Positions 43,956 through 54,510 of a stretch of DNA of 64,000 bases are shown in pieces. The notes beneath the pieces are model-generated. The model ran no database searches and was not told the origin of the DNA. It was given only the letters and a program-made list of their open reading frames with translations. A program made the position numbers and the translations under genes. Position 1 is the first letter of the stretch; each line of letters begins with the position of its first letter. Origin of the DNA: Mesostigma viride (Eukaryota > Streptophyta > Mesostigmatophyceae > Mesostigmatales > Mesostigmataceae); NCBI GenBank assembly GCA_009746045.1, contig RPFO01000086.1, positions 399,732 through 463,731 on the forward strand. Reading direction: 5' to 3'.

Positions 43956-44275
43956 TTATGCGTGCTTTGTGATATATCACTTCCCCTGAGTGGTTGTGAT
44001 TTATCATCTTGTCACATTTTGTTTTTCTGTGGGTTTGTGACATTTTGTGACACTTTGACATTTTGTGATAGTGACGTTATCACAAAATATGCTGGTTTTA
44101 TCACGTTTGTCACGTTTTGTCACAATCATGACATGTCTCGATCACAATTTGTCACAGTTTTATCACATTTTGTCACATTTTGTCACGTTTTATCATTTTT
44201 TTATCACAAAATGTCACAAAAGTGACATTTTGTGATAAAAAAATATCACAAAATGTCACAGACCCCTTCCCGGTG
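43956..44275 (-). repeat. Right TIR and subterminal repeats of the CAC element
   Basis: Inverted counterpart of 37473-37980: TCACAAAATGTCACA motifs, the mirrored GTGATAAAACCAGCATATT landmark, and the end CCCCTTCCCGGTG. Confidence 0.92.
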
Positions 44276-44894
44276 CAGCAGCAGTTCCCGCAGCAGCAGC
44301 AGCAGTTCCCGCAGCAGCAGCAGCAGTTCCCGCAGCAGCAGCAGCAGTTCCCGCAGCAGCAGCAGCAGTTCCCGCAGCAGCAGCAGCAGTTCCCGCAGCA
44401 GCAGCAGCAGTTCCCGCAGCAGCAGCAGCAGTTCCCGCAGCAGCAGCAGCAGTTCCCGCAGCAGCAGCAGCAGTTCCCGCAGCATGCAGCAGCAGCAGTT
44501 CCCGCAGCAGCAGCAGCAGTTCCCGCAGCAGCAGCAGCAGTTCCCGCAGCAGCAGCAGCAGTTCCCGCAGCAGCAGCAGCAGTTCCCGCAGCAGCAGCAG
44601 CAGTTCCCGCAGCAGCAGCAGCAGCAGTTCCCGCAGCAGCAGCAGCAGTTCCCGCAGGCATCGTCGGCAGTGCTTCATCTACAGCTGGCGTCACCGGCAA
44701 CACAGCAGTTCCCGCAGGCATCGTCGGGAGCACTTCAGTTACAGCTGGCGTCACCAGCAGCGCTTCAGTTCCCGCAGGCAGCGTCGGCAATGTGGCAGAT
44801 TCCACAGGCATGGTCGGCACTGCAGCAGTTTTCGCAGGGACCGTCGGCAGCAGAGCAGTTCCCGCAGGGATCATCGGTGGTGCAGCAGTTCTTT
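44276..44894 (+). pseudogene. Gene B, continuation of the Gln-rich region
   Basis: TTCCCG(CAG)5 units continue gene B in the original frame (QFPQQQQQ). At about 44481-44484 a unit carries four extra bases (CATG), shifting the frame: one frame then reads VPAAAAA and VPAGIVGS-type repeats, the other keeps QFPQ and gives degenerate FPQASS..LQLASP repeats. Both are open to the donor site GTGAGT at 44895. The QFPQ frame is probably ancestral, so the CATG would be a later frameshift, but the alternative cannot be excluded. Confidence 0.6.
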
Positions 44895-45328
44895 GTGAGT
44901 CATTCGTGTAGTGTTGAGTGGGTGGGGTGGGTGGGTGGGGTGGGTGGGTGGGGTGGGTGGGTGGGGTGGGGGGGTGGGGTGGGGGGGTGGGGTGGGGGGG
45001 GGGGGGGGGGGGGGGTGGGGGGGGATGGGGGGGGTTGACTGTGTGACTGCGTGGCTGCTTGGCTGGAAAGGAGGGTGCGTGGCTGCGTGGCTGCGCTGCT
45101 GCGTGGCTGCGTGGCTGCGTGGCTGCGTGGCTGGCTGGCTGGGGGGGGTGCCGGGTGCGTGGATGCGTGGATGTGTGGCTGGGTGGGTGCGTCACTGCGT
45201 GGCTGGCTGGCTTTGTGGCTGCGTGGGCGGCTGGATGGCCGGGTCAGCGTGGCTGCGTGTTCAATGGGATGCTAATATGTTGTTGCCTTTGGATGCCACA
45301 ATTCATGGATTCTTTTGTTCACATGCAG
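44895..45328 (+). other. Candidate gene B intron with G-rich and GTGGCTGC repeats
   Basis: Starts GTGAGT and ends TTTTGTTCACATGCAG, good donor and acceptor signals. The interior consists of GGGTGGGT / (G)n runs at 44920-45035 and GCGTGGCTGC repeats at 45045-45260. Confidence 0.55.
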
Positions 45329-45448
45329 GTGCTGCCGTCTTCCCCATCGACGTCGTCAAGACCGATGTCGCCAAGAAGGATGATGCAATCACTCTCGGCC
45401 ATGTTTAACTCATGTGGGCCTTCATGGCCACACGGGAAATATGATTGA
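45329..45448 (+). CDS. Candidate last exon of gene B
   Basis: In the ancestral QFPQ frame (phase 0) the exon reads VLPSSPSTSSRPMSPRRMM and stops at 45446-45448, a basic Ser/Pro-rich tail. In the CATG-shifted frame (phase 1) it reads AAVFPIDVVKTDVAKKDDA and stops at 45406-45408. Both are compatible with the splice sites; RNA evidence is needed to choose. Confidence 0.45.
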   Translation: MLPSSPSTSSRPMSPRRMMQSLSAMFNSCGPSWPHGKYD

Positions 45449-45775
45449 ATCAGTTCTTTGACACTGAGTTGGCACTAGACGCAACACCTTTGATGCACAT
45501 GAGTGCAGGGCGCATGTGTGGAAACCATGCAACCATGGCGATCCCTCAAAAAGTTTGGTTATGTAATAAGTGAGACAATTATTCCGGACGTATGATGGCC
45601 CAACGTCCTGTAAGGTTGAGTTGTCTTATTCAATTGGCATATGTTGTCTTATTGATGTTGTCTCATTGCCTTAATGGGTCAATTGTCTTAGTTTATATCA
45701 TGTATATCTTGGGAAACTCATTGCTTCAATAAAATGCATGTTAGGCGCAATCAACCCCCTCAAACACATCTGAAA
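45449..45775. other. Right subterminal region of the 18-kb element
   Basis: No gene seen. AATAAA at 45728-45733 (CTTCAATAAAATG) could end the gene B transcript. Confidence 0.4.
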
Positions 45776-45838
45776 ACTGCACAGTGCATCAAATGTATCC
45801 TAAACAAAAAAATGTATCCTAATCCGGTAAAACCACCC
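45776..45838 (-). repeat. Right terminal inverted repeat of the 18-kb element
   Basis: Mirrors the left end for 29 bp. Read inward, GGATACATTT occurs twice in direct orientation (at the TIR and again 18 bases further in), in contrast to the hairpin arrangement at the left end. Confidence 0.9.
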
Positions 45839-46526
45839 TATCGGGACCGCGTCAAGCTGCTGGGCAGCCTGCTCCCCAGCTGCGAGGTTGATGTGGACCA
45901 TCGCATCTCCCTCGCCTGGCACGCTTTACGCCAGTATACCGGGCCCTGTGGCGCAAGCCCCTGGGCAACTGAGATCGAGAAACAGGACCTGTTCAAGGTC
46001 CTCGTCCTTCCTGTTCTCACGTATGGGGCCGAGACGTGGACCCTCACCGCCGACCTGGCCCGCAAGCTGGACGGCGCGGTCACCAACATGCTGCGTTCCA
46101 TTTTCAGAGTAGGATATGCTGCTCATGTCCGCAACGAGGACCTGTATCAGGGCATGCCATATATATATCACCAGCACCATTAAGCAGCGGCGCCTGCAGC
46201 TAGTAGGGCACTTAGCTCGCACCAACCAGGACGTAGACACCTCACGTGGCCCCCCCGCAGGTCTGCGCCCAGCTCAGCCTGGCCGGCACCTCCTGACGTG
46301 GGCCGGGCCCAGTCATGTTAGACGCCGCAAGGCCCGCACCTTCAAAGAACAGCTAGTAAAAGACATGGGGGGCCTAGGCCTCTCCGTGATTTGGACGAAG
46401 ATCATTGATGCATGGACAAGGCCAAGTGGGCCCAGGTCGATCATAGAGGACAACGAGCCCCCCCCTGTGGGGAAGCGCCCGCGTGTGCAAACCCGTGGGA
46501 GGCACGCCAGCCAGCTCCCCTACTAG
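45839..46526 (+). pseudogene. LINE B ORF2, C-terminal part
   Basis: Continues the RT after the 18-kb insertion: RDRVKLLGSLL is the usual block after the YADD region, followed by KQDLFKVLVLPVLTYGAETW and LRSIFRVGYAAHVRNEDLY, typical of the LINE RT C-terminus. A frameshift near 46180 moves the end into another frame (QRRLQLVGHLARTNQD ... GRHASQLPY, stop at 46524-46526). Confidence 0.88.
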
Positions 46527-46640
46527 GGCAGCGTGAGGCTGCCTAGATAGATGTTGTAGTTAGATTAATGCTGTTAGATAGATGTCGTAGGTAGCTGATG
46601 TAGATAGACTAGACCGGTAGGACTGCTTGCACCCATCCAT
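46527..46640 (+). other. LINE B 3' untranslated segment
   Basis: Contains TAGATAGATGTTGTAGTTAG and ACCGGTAGGACTG, shared with the truncated copy at 61138-61325. Confidence 0.85.
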
Positions 46641-48055
46641 CCTGCATCCATCCATCCATATCCATCCATCCATCCATCCATCCATCCATCCATCCATCCA
46701 TCCATCCATCCATCCATCCATCCATCCATCCATCCATCCATCCATCCATATCCATCCATCCATCCATCCATCCATCCATCCATCCATCCATCCATCCATC
46801 CATCCATCCATCCATCCATCCATCCATCCATCCATCCATCCATCCATCCATCCATCCATCCATCCATCCATCCATCCATCCATCCATCCATCCATCCATC
46901 CATCCATCCATCCATCCATCCATCCATCCATCCATCCATCCATCCATCCATCCATCCATCCATCCATCCATCCATCCATCCATCCATCCATCCATCCATC
47001 CATCCATCCATCCATCCATCCATCCATCCATCCATCCATCCATCCATCCATCCATCCATCCATCCATCCATCCATCCATCCATCCATCCATCCATCCATC
47101 CATCCATCCATCCATCCATCCATCCATCCATCCATCCATCCATCCATCCATCCATCCATCCATCCATCCATCCATCCATCCATCCATCCATCCATCCATC
47201 CATCCATCCATCCATCCATCCATCCATCCATCCATCCATCCATCCATCCATCCATCCATCCATCCATCCATCCATCCATCCATCCATCCATCCATCCATC
47301 CATCCATCCATCCATCCATCCATCCATCCATCCATCCATCCATCCATCCATCCATCCATCCATCCATCCATCCATCCATCCATCCATCCATCCATCCATC
47401 CATCCATCCATCCATCCATCCATCCATCCATCCATCCATCCATCCATCCATCCATCCATCCATCCATCCATCCATCCATCCATCCATCCATCCATCCATC
47501 CATCCATCCATCCATCCATCCATCCATCCATCCATCCATCCATCCATCCATCCATCCATCCATCCATCCATCCATCCATCCATCCATCCATCCATCCATC
47601 CATCCATCCATCCATCCATCCATCCATCCATCCATCCATCCATCCATCCATCCATCCATCCATCCATCCATCCATCCATCCATCCATCCATCCATCCATC
47701 CATCCATCCATCCATCCATCCATCCATCCATCCATCCATCCATCCATCCATCCATCCATCCATCCATCCATCCATCCATCCATCCATCCATCCATCCATC
47801 CATCCATCCATCCATCCATCCATCCATCCATCCATCCATCCATCCATCCATCCATCCATCCATCCATCCATCCATCCATCCATCCATCCATCCATCCATC
47901 CATCCATCCATCCATCCATCCATCCATCCATCCATCCATCCATCCATCCATCCATCCATCCATCCATCCATCCATCCATCCATCCATCCATCCATCCATC
48001 CATCCATCCATCCATCCATCCATCCATCCATCCATCCATCCATCCATCCATCCAT
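46641..48055. repeat. (ATCC)n microsatellite, about 1.4 kb
   Basis: Virtually pure tetranucleotide array with only two early interruptions (CCATATCC near 46658 and 46748). It is the internal ATCC tract of the LINE B 3' region, massively expanded compared with the three or four units in the copy at 61258-61270. Its 480-495-codon frames are artefacts. Confidence 0.98.
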
Positions 48056-48380
48056 CACTAGGAGTTAATTTGAAGCCCCCGTAACCTGTCCGGTAACTTC
48101 GACGCCCCCGTAACCTGCCCGGTAACTTCGACGGGCCAGGTTACGGGTCCGTATTCCTTGGCGGTTTGGGTTACCGGACCGGTTACGGTACCATTCGGAA
48201 TATTGGCCCCGAGATTCGGTACGGCCCAGTAACTGGGCCGGTTATGTTTACGGGGGCGTGAACGGCTTCGGTTCAGGTTACGTTGGGGTATACGGGACGG
48301 GTCAGGTAGTGGTTACGGCGCCATAGCTGCCCCAATATTAGGTACTGGGGTGGTTACGGAGCCGTTATCGTTAACTGGAT
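48056..48380 (+). repeat. Left TIR and GGTAAC subterminal repeats of the CACTA element
   Basis: CACTA end followed by at least ten GTAACC / GGTAAC / GTTACGG motifs in both orientations, including CCCGTAACCTG...CCGGTAACTTCGACG twice. Confidence 0.9.
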
Positions 48381-48411
48381 CGTAAACCGCGACATAGCTG
48401 GCTAGCTACGC

Positions 48412-49460
48412 ATGCACACTGAGGAAGACGTAGAAGACGCGTTAATTGACTTCTCTGCAGCATCAGCAAAGTATGATGTACATGGCAACCCATGGAAGCG
48501 TGCGGCGGGGGCAAAATATATGCTACAGGAATTGAGAAAATGGCATCAACAAAATCGCACGCTGTGGAAGAGCCTTCAAGTGGTAAAACAACGCCACAAT
48601 GGAGGTGTGACCAGTCGGCTTCAGGGAAGAGTAGCGGTGAGTCACTCTCTTATTTTAGTTGGCGGCAATTCATTGCTGTGATGCAGGCTGCCATGCCAGC
48701 AGTCTTCCCTAATGTGTATGGTAGGAGTACAAGACTAAGGCAGTTATGTTGCTGGCCTCTGCACTGACCCTCCCGCTACATTGTTGGTAATGTTGCTGCT
48801 TGGTTGGCTTTCCTTTGACGTGCATATCGTCCAATTCTGTGATGCAGATTGAACGCCTAAGCAGCCACATCTATATCTGGAGCAAGGCATGAACGGCAGC
48901 AGAAAAGAGAGAGGAAGAGAGGGAAAGAGAGGCTGCGGAGAAGCGCGAGGAACAGCTAAGATGCAAGAGGCAACGGGTGGAGGAACATGGCAACGAAGCC
49001 AGTGGTAGTGGGAGCTGCGAGCAAGCACGTCAACTGCGGTGGATGCACACGTGGGGGAGGCACATGCGGGGCAAGCATGTGTAGGCCTGCAAATCGTGCC
49101 AGGGCCCACCGTGATTGCAATTGCCGAGTTCCTGCTGAAGCGAGCACTGGCCTCCTTTCCGCAGTTGGCAGCCAAGGACGCGACAATCACGCTTGTGGAG
49201 AGTTTGTGTAAGGAAGAACCTGGACTCGGCATCGGGCAGTCCAGCGGTGGACCTGCTGAACAACACAGCCTGTGCCCTTGCGAATGCCGCGCTGCAGTTG
49301 GTCTCCAACTCCGTCCATCCATGTTGATGGCAAGGTTAGTTGTGCCACATTTTCTTCCTGTTTTGGGTATGACGCATCAATAATTGCCCCTTGTATGTAC
49401 GGGTGCGGTCGATTGACCTCCCTCCAGCAACATTGCAACATCCGTTACTGACGTCCACTG
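48412..49460 (+). other. Possible remnant gene inside the CACTA element
   Basis: Short coherent stretches occur in different frames: EEDVEDALIDFSAASAKYDV (from 48415) and IAIAEFLLKRALASFPQLAA (near 49120). GT-AG-like signals lie between, so a spliced or decayed gene is possible. No family was recognised. Confidence 0.3.
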
Positions 49461-49694
49461 CGGCGGATGCGTTCCTCCAGCATGTTAGTTGCCTTGTGAG
49501 CTGTAATTGTGCAGGGTGTCGTCAGTACATCCGATGAGAAGGATAACAAGGAGCTCAAGTGTCACTGGTGTTGCCTGGTTGATGGCGCGCGTAATATCCA
49601 TGGGCATCAGCATATGGTCCCAAACACACTCAAACGGCTGGCCGAGTCGCTGGGAGAGGCAGTCCACATGCAGTTGGAGAGGGTGGGTGGGTGG

Positions 49695-49845
49695 GGTGGC
49701 GGGAGGGAGGGAGGGAGGGAGGGAGGGAGGGAGGGAGGGAGGGAGGGAGGGAGGGAGGGAGGGAGGGAGGGAGGGAGGGAGGGAGGGAGGGAGGGAGGGA
49801 GGGAGGGAGGGAGGGAGGGAGGGAGGGAGGGAGGGAGGGAGGGTG
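49695..49845. repeat. (GGGA)n microsatellite
   Basis: About 37 units, pure. The GREGGREGG frames are artefacts. Confidence 0.98.
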
Positions 49846-50660
49846 GGTGGGTGGTTATGGTGGGTGGATGGGTGCAAGGGTGGTTGCTTATAAGTGAATC
49901 GCCAGGTGGCTGGGGGATCGACGGGGTTTGGGAACTCCTAGGTGGGTGCATTATTGGATGCCTGAGTGAAACTGTTTCATGGGCTGGAGGATTTGCACCG
50001 TTGGTTTGTGGCGGGTGGATGTGTAGCTGTGATTAGAAGTGGGTGGGGTGAGCGATGGGGAAGGTAGATGGGTGGGTGGGTGCACGGATATGGGTGGGTG
50101 GGTGGTTTTGTAGTTGGGATCGACTCACCTATCGCGGGTGGAGGGCTGTGCATGTTAGGGGTGAGATGGGTGGGTGACTGGCTGAGAGGATGTGGATGTG
50201 TGAGGGTGAGTGGGTGCAGGTCGGTGGGTATAAGGGTATGGGGGGAAAGAGTGGTCGAGTGGGAAGGGGCGTGGGTGGGTCAGGGGTGGGCGGCCCGGTG
50301 GGCACACATGGGGCCAGCTGGCTGGGTGGTTAGGTGGCTGCGTGGTTTTAGTAATGGGTGCCTGGATAAAAGGATGGGTGAATGCCTCCTTATTGCCTAG
50401 GTGGGTAGATTGCATATGTGGCTAGCTGGGTGGGTGGATGTCCCAGTGGGTGGGTATGTGGCTGGGTGCCTGGGTGCACGAGTGGTTAGATAGGTTGGTT
50501 TAGTAGGTGCGTGGCTGGCTGGCTGGGTCACCGGGTGGGTGGACCAGTGGGTGGCTGGGTACTCAGGTGCGCAAGTGTATGAGTACTTGTGTGGGTGGGC
50601 CAGGTGGATGCATGGGTGGGTGACTGCATGGGTGACTCGGTACGCACAAAGGGCAACGGA
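49846..50660. repeat. Degenerate GGGTGGGTGGxTG low-complexity region
   Basis: Variants of GTGGGTGGATG, GGTGGCTGGGTG and GGTGGGTGACTG fill about 0.8 kb. No coding evidence. Confidence 0.8.
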
Positions 50661-51269
50661 TATAGACATGGGGATATGCCAATGCCTTGGGGTGAGCATA
50701 CGTGGATGCCAGGTGACATGTGCCAGCCTGTCGCAGTTATACTATACCTTGGCGTTTGCTTGGCGTGTCGTTGCCAATAATTTCACACAGGACGTACATG
50801 GTACGTGTTGGTAGCAATCACATGGCTGTGTTAGTGAGTGATGTTGCATGTATTGTTCAGCTTTCTTTCCCATTTTGCAATGTGCCAAGGTTCTTAAGTA
50901 GTTTAGAAGTATGGTGTCATGGGGTATACATCAAGGAGACAACCAGCGCAGGCCAGAAATCGGGAGAATCCGGACCATGGTAGCTCACATGCATGTGCAC
51001 TGCACATCACACATTTGTGGCATACTCGCAATGTCTACCTTACATCTTGCATTCTGTTAGGAACAGTCGCCACTCAGGCATTCACATGCACCAGGGTTTC
51101 GCTCACTGTTTGTGCTGTAGTCATCGTTAAATAAAAAATCTTTACAAAGCCTGGCAATTGTCATAATGTTGGGCTCCTTATGACATGAGATTTTGCACAC
51201 GAAGTTTTGCGACCATGCTTCAGATGCTTGCATGATGACGACCAGTTTTTGTTGTAATATGACATGGTG
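50661..51269. other. Unassigned part of the CACTA element
   Basis: Carries a 27-bp exact match (50936-50962) to the gene A upstream region at 34474-34500. Nothing else was recognised. Confidence 0.5.
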
Positions 51270-51430
51270 GTGCAGGTGCCCTGGTGCACCTAGAGCAGGG
51301 GTAGCTTACATTCCCACCCTTGCATGAAGTAGCCTAGAATGTATTAAAAGCCATATGCCCCTTCTCAGGGATATGTGCTACATTTACTCCCAACGGAGTG
51401 ATGTTGATAACTAATTAATTACATCATATT
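51270..51430 (+). mobile_element. SINE-like 1 / LINE 3' end copy
   Basis: Body from GGTGCAGGTGCCCTGGTGC to the TAATTAATTA tail. Target duplications are not clear. Confidence 0.75.
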
Positions 51431-51944
51431 AATTTTTAAAATCATTATTGATAGCAACACTACCTTGTTAGCATTTGTTACCATTCAGGGCTCCAAATGC
51501 CCTGAGGCGTTGTTCAAGGTCTGAACAACCGTAATTCATTGTGGCTGTTAAGTTCCAGCTTCGTCGGGCATAATTCGTCTAACTATCTAAGTGCAAACGT
51601 TGTTTGGAAGGGACTCATTTTGGCCTTAATTAAGGATCTGGAGCAGGAGCACGTATTCCATGGACTGATGGGGGTGGGTGCATTAGAACTGAGCCGCGAA
51701 GACTAGCTGATCTCACTCTAATCTTATATACCAAGTTGTCTCCTTGATAATATACAAAGTTGTCTCTCTTAATACAAAATCCTAACTACTCTACTCAGTC
51801 ACGCACCCCTTCCTCCTGGCGTGGGGGAGGGGGGGCTCTTACATCGCCATGCGTCCAGGCATGATTTGTCTCGCTTCATCTACCATGATTGCCTTTAATT
51901 TGACCATTAATTAATTAATTAATTAATTAAGAACATCCATCCAT
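51431..51944. other. Unassigned part of the CACTA element
   Basis: No gene. A TTAATTAATTAATTAATTAA tract followed by four ATCC units at 51907-51954 is probably another LINE tail. Confidence 0.4.
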
Positions 51945-52465
51945 CCATCCATCCCCTCCTGCCACTCCAGGCTAGGGAATATACCAGTAGTGTAGATTAG
52001 ATAGGCTTAGCCTTGCAAGTGGCCCACGCGCATGTGCGCCCATAATGGCCCCCATGGATGATGCTTTCAGTATCTAGCCGCGCCCAGCCTACAATGGGAC
52101 CTCCCATGGATGATGCATTAAGAATTTAGCCATGCGATGCCTATGCAGGGAGCTACTCTCTGCTGAGATGCCATGTGTACACCAGCTATAGCCTAGCTAC
52201 ATACCCTCCACCCCATATGTCATGCAGGCCTTCTAGGCCCTCTCCTCAAGCCCCCCCTGGGTGCCTGTGCTTGTTAAGGAGGCATGAACCATCATGGCGG
52301 TGCAGGTGCACCTTGTGCACCCAGAGCAGGTGACAGTTGTACATCCTCCACCTGCAGGTTGTAGCCCTGATTGTATTACAAACCCATAGATGCCCCTTTC
52401 TCAGGGCTATGTGTTACATATGCTCCCAACGGAGCTATGATTTTAATTAATTAATTAATTAATTA
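51945..52465 (+). repeat. LINE 3' region with SINE-like end and TTAA tail
   Basis: Homologous in order to 21640-22110 (LINE A 3' end) and, on the other strand, to 59205-59390. The last part (52292-52465) is the SINE-like body and tail. Confidence 0.8.
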
Positions 52466-52800
52466 ATCCATCCATCCATCCCTCCCTCCCTCCCTCCCTC
52501 CCTCCCTCCCTCCCTCCCTCCCTCCCTCCCTCCCTCCCTCCCTCCCTCCTCCCTCCCTCCCTCCCTCCCTCCTCCCTCCCTCCCTCCCTCCCTCCTCCCT
52601 CCCTCCCTCCCTCCCTCCCTCCCTCCCTCCCTCCTCCTCCTCCCTCCCTCCCTCCTCCCTCCTCCTCCCTCCCTCCTCCCTCCCTCCCTCCCTCCCTCCC
52701 TCCCTCCCTCCCTCCCTCCCTCCCTCCCTCCCTCCCTCCCTCCCTCCCTCCCTCCCTCCCTCCCTCCCTCCCTCCCTCCCTCCCTCCCTCCATCCATCCA
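52466..52800. repeat. (CCCT)n / (CCT)n microsatellite between two LINE pieces
   Basis: ATCC units, then about 320 bp of CCCT with scattered CCT deletions, then ATCC units again. It lies exactly between a LINE tail and the next LINE leader. Confidence 0.97.
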
Positions 52801-54290
52801 TGATGAAATTTGGTCGGGTAAATTGCAATAGACTCGCCTTTTGATGACGAACACGCCGATCTAATTTTTGGCAGCCATCGCCCAGGATTTCGCAAGTTAT
52901 CGCCAGCAACCTGCCCAGCAGATCTCGCTATTTTTCTGCACATTATGGCGGCACCACGCATGTGATCAGTGTGCCTGCGCCCCCTGCCCTCGTCTAGGTG
53001 CTATTAAACGTAGCTATGGAGGTCCCCGCATCGTCTTCAGCTCTTGCCGCCGATTCTATTGATGCCCAGATTGCTGCAAACAAAATCGCCCACGACATTG
53101 TCGTCGCCAAGAACGCCGCTAACAAGCGATCCAAGACTTCGGAAGCAACTTCGGAAGCAACTCCGATAGCTGCTGAAACCTCCTTGCCGGACGCCATTTC
53201 TTCCTCATTCTACATGCCAGGCCAGCGTTTGAGCCTGGCAGACATCGATACCTTACTCGCCTACAATGACGCCGCTGTGACAAGCGTGCTGAAGCTCCGC
53301 AACGACAACGACGCCCCGATTCGCCACCCTAAGAGCGGCCAGGTTATGGAGGCTGCTTCGGATGAATGGCCTCATTGGGATGAGCGCCAGCGTCGGCTTG
53401 CCTGTCTTATTTCGTGCTGCCCTGAACTTGTCGAGCTGCCGGCGACGACCATCGCCAGGCCAGCCCCCGCGACCGATGTTAACGTGCAGCTGCAGGACGT
53501 CGCACAGTCTTTTACGACCGTGCAGGGCGACATTAAGGTCCTGACGGAGGCGTCTGCAGCTGCGACGGCACAATTGCTGGAGCTGAAGAAAGCCATGGCA
53601 GCCCCCGCCAAAACTACCACGTTTGCCGACGTCACCGGCAAGCAGTTGACCACCATCGTTCAACAGGCGGCCAAGTCTGCAGCTACCGCTGCGGTCACCC
53701 AGAATGCAGTGCAGCAACGCCAGCGCAATATGGTAATCAAAGGCTTCCAGACAGGCGCGGCAGCACATGAGACAGCACACTCACTTGCCGAGGAGCTGCG
53801 CGGCCCAGCGTTTCTGGGGAAGATGCAGCTCCAGAACCGTGTTGTCATTGAACGAGCCATTCGGCTGCCAGGCCCTCCGGGCCTGGTCGTCGTCACCATG
53901 GCCTCCATGCACGACAAACGCCTCGTGCTGGGAGCACGTCGTCTGCTCCAGCCCGGCGACTTCAGCCTCGACGAGAACTACACGCCGGCTCAACTGAAGG
54001 CGAGGAGCGCGGTGTGGAACAGCACCATCGTCCAGGGGGAGCGGCGTTGCCACCCTCCATCGCCTGACTACGTATGCATTGAGTCGTCCCCCTCTTCTTC
54101 CCCCTCTTTTTCAACCTCCACCGGCGGGCCGCTTCGGCCACTTGCCGCTTTCTCTTGGCCTGTTTTTGCGCGATGTCAACGGGATTTTCCATGGTGGCTG
54201 TACTTTCGCTCGTAATTACGGGTGGTGCATTAAGCGCAGGCTTTCGACCTTCCCTTTCAACACCAAACTACTCCATCATCTTGTGTAAGT
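52801..54290 (+). mobile_element. LINE C: 5' leader plus ORF1, truncated at its 3' side
   Basis: The leader (ATGAAATTTGGTCGGGTAAA) matches LINE B at 22650. One long ORF1 follows and the similarity stops before any ORF2. It is carried inside the CACTA element. Confidence 0.75.
52998..54215 (+). CDS. LINE C ORF1 protein (best preserved ORF1)
   Basis: A 405-residue frame; the likely ATG is at 53016 (MEVPASSSALAADSIDAQ), the codon at 52998 being non-ATG. The Ala/Ser-rich N-terminus is followed by a coiled-coil-like stretch (VQLQDVAQSFTTVQGDIKVL) and an RRM-like region (RQRNMVIKGFQTGAAAHETA ... LQNRVVIERAIRLPGPPGLV ... LLQPGDFSLDENYTPAQLKA). The final ~45 residues are low-complexity. LINE ORF1 proteins bind the element RNA; that role is inferred from architecture and from homology to the copies at 20742 and 22787. 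Confidence 0.7.
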   Translation: MLLNVAMEVPASSSALAADSIDAQIAANKIAHDIVVAKNAANKRSKTSEATSEATPIAAETSLPDAISSSFYMPGQRLSLADIDTLLAYNDAAVTSVLKLRNDNDAPIRHPKSGQVMEAASDEWPHWDERQRRLACLISCCPELVELPATTIARPAPATDVNVQLQDVAQSFTTVQGDIKVLTEASAAATAQLLELKKAMAAPAKTTTFADVTGKQLTTIVQQAAKSAATAAVTQNAVQQRQRNMVIKGFQTGAAAHETAHSLAEELRGPAFLGKMQLQNRVVIERAIRLPGPPGLVVVTMASMHDKRLVLGARRLLQPGDFSLDENYTPAQLKARSAVWNSTIVQGERRCHPPSPDYVCIESSPSSSPSFSTSTGGPLRPLAAFSWPVFARCQRDFPWWLYFRS

Positions 54291-54359
54291 TAGGGTCTTA
54301 GGGGCAGTGCAGCTTGTCTGGACGATCGATCATGCAGACAAGCACACGTGACCCTGACC

Positions 54360-54510
54360 GAAATGATTACCAAAAAAGGACAAATGATTACCGATTTTTA
54401 CCGATGATTACACATGATTACACATGATTACACGTACATGATTACCAAAAAAGGACAAATGATTACCGATTTTTACCGATGATTACACATGATTACATAT
54501 GATTACACCC
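54360..54510. repeat. GATTACA-type repeats
   Basis: CGATTTTTACCGATGATTAC and ACATGATTAC units; a ~75-bp segment is duplicated. Confidence 0.9.

Larger units (their letters stand above)
37473..44275. mobile_element. 6,803-bp CAC...GTG DNA element inserted in gene B
   Basis: The left end CACCGGGAAGGGG (37473) is matched by the right end read inward from 44275. Over the first 36 bp, 34 match. Removal of the insert with one copy of a 2-bp CA duplication (37471-37472, 44276-44277) joins CAGCAGCA to GCAGCAG and recreates exactly one TTCCCG(CAG)5 unit, in frame with gene B. CAC termini, short duplication and dense subterminal repeats recall CACTA/EnSpm elements. No transposase was recognised inside, so it is probably non-autonomous. 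It also holds a retro-insertion at 39113-39311. Confidence 0.9.

Noticed and set aside
44920-45035. G runs considered as a telomere-like repeat or a functional G-quadruplex.
   Set aside because: The units are irregular (GGGTGGGT, pure G) and not a telomere motif; quadruplex formation is possible, but no specific role can be supported.
44173-45195. 340-codon minus-strand frame with Ala/Cys/Leu repeats.
   Set aside because: It is the antisense of the CAG repeat and of the G-rich candidate intron.
46560-48084. Four open frames of 480-495 codons on both strands (HPSI and WMDG repeats).
   Set aside because: They are generated by the ATCC tetranucleotide array, which has no stop in several frames; there is no conserved protein on either side.
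52455-52961. Minus-strand GREGG repeat frames of 131-168 codons.
   Set aside because: Antisense of the CCCT microsatellite.
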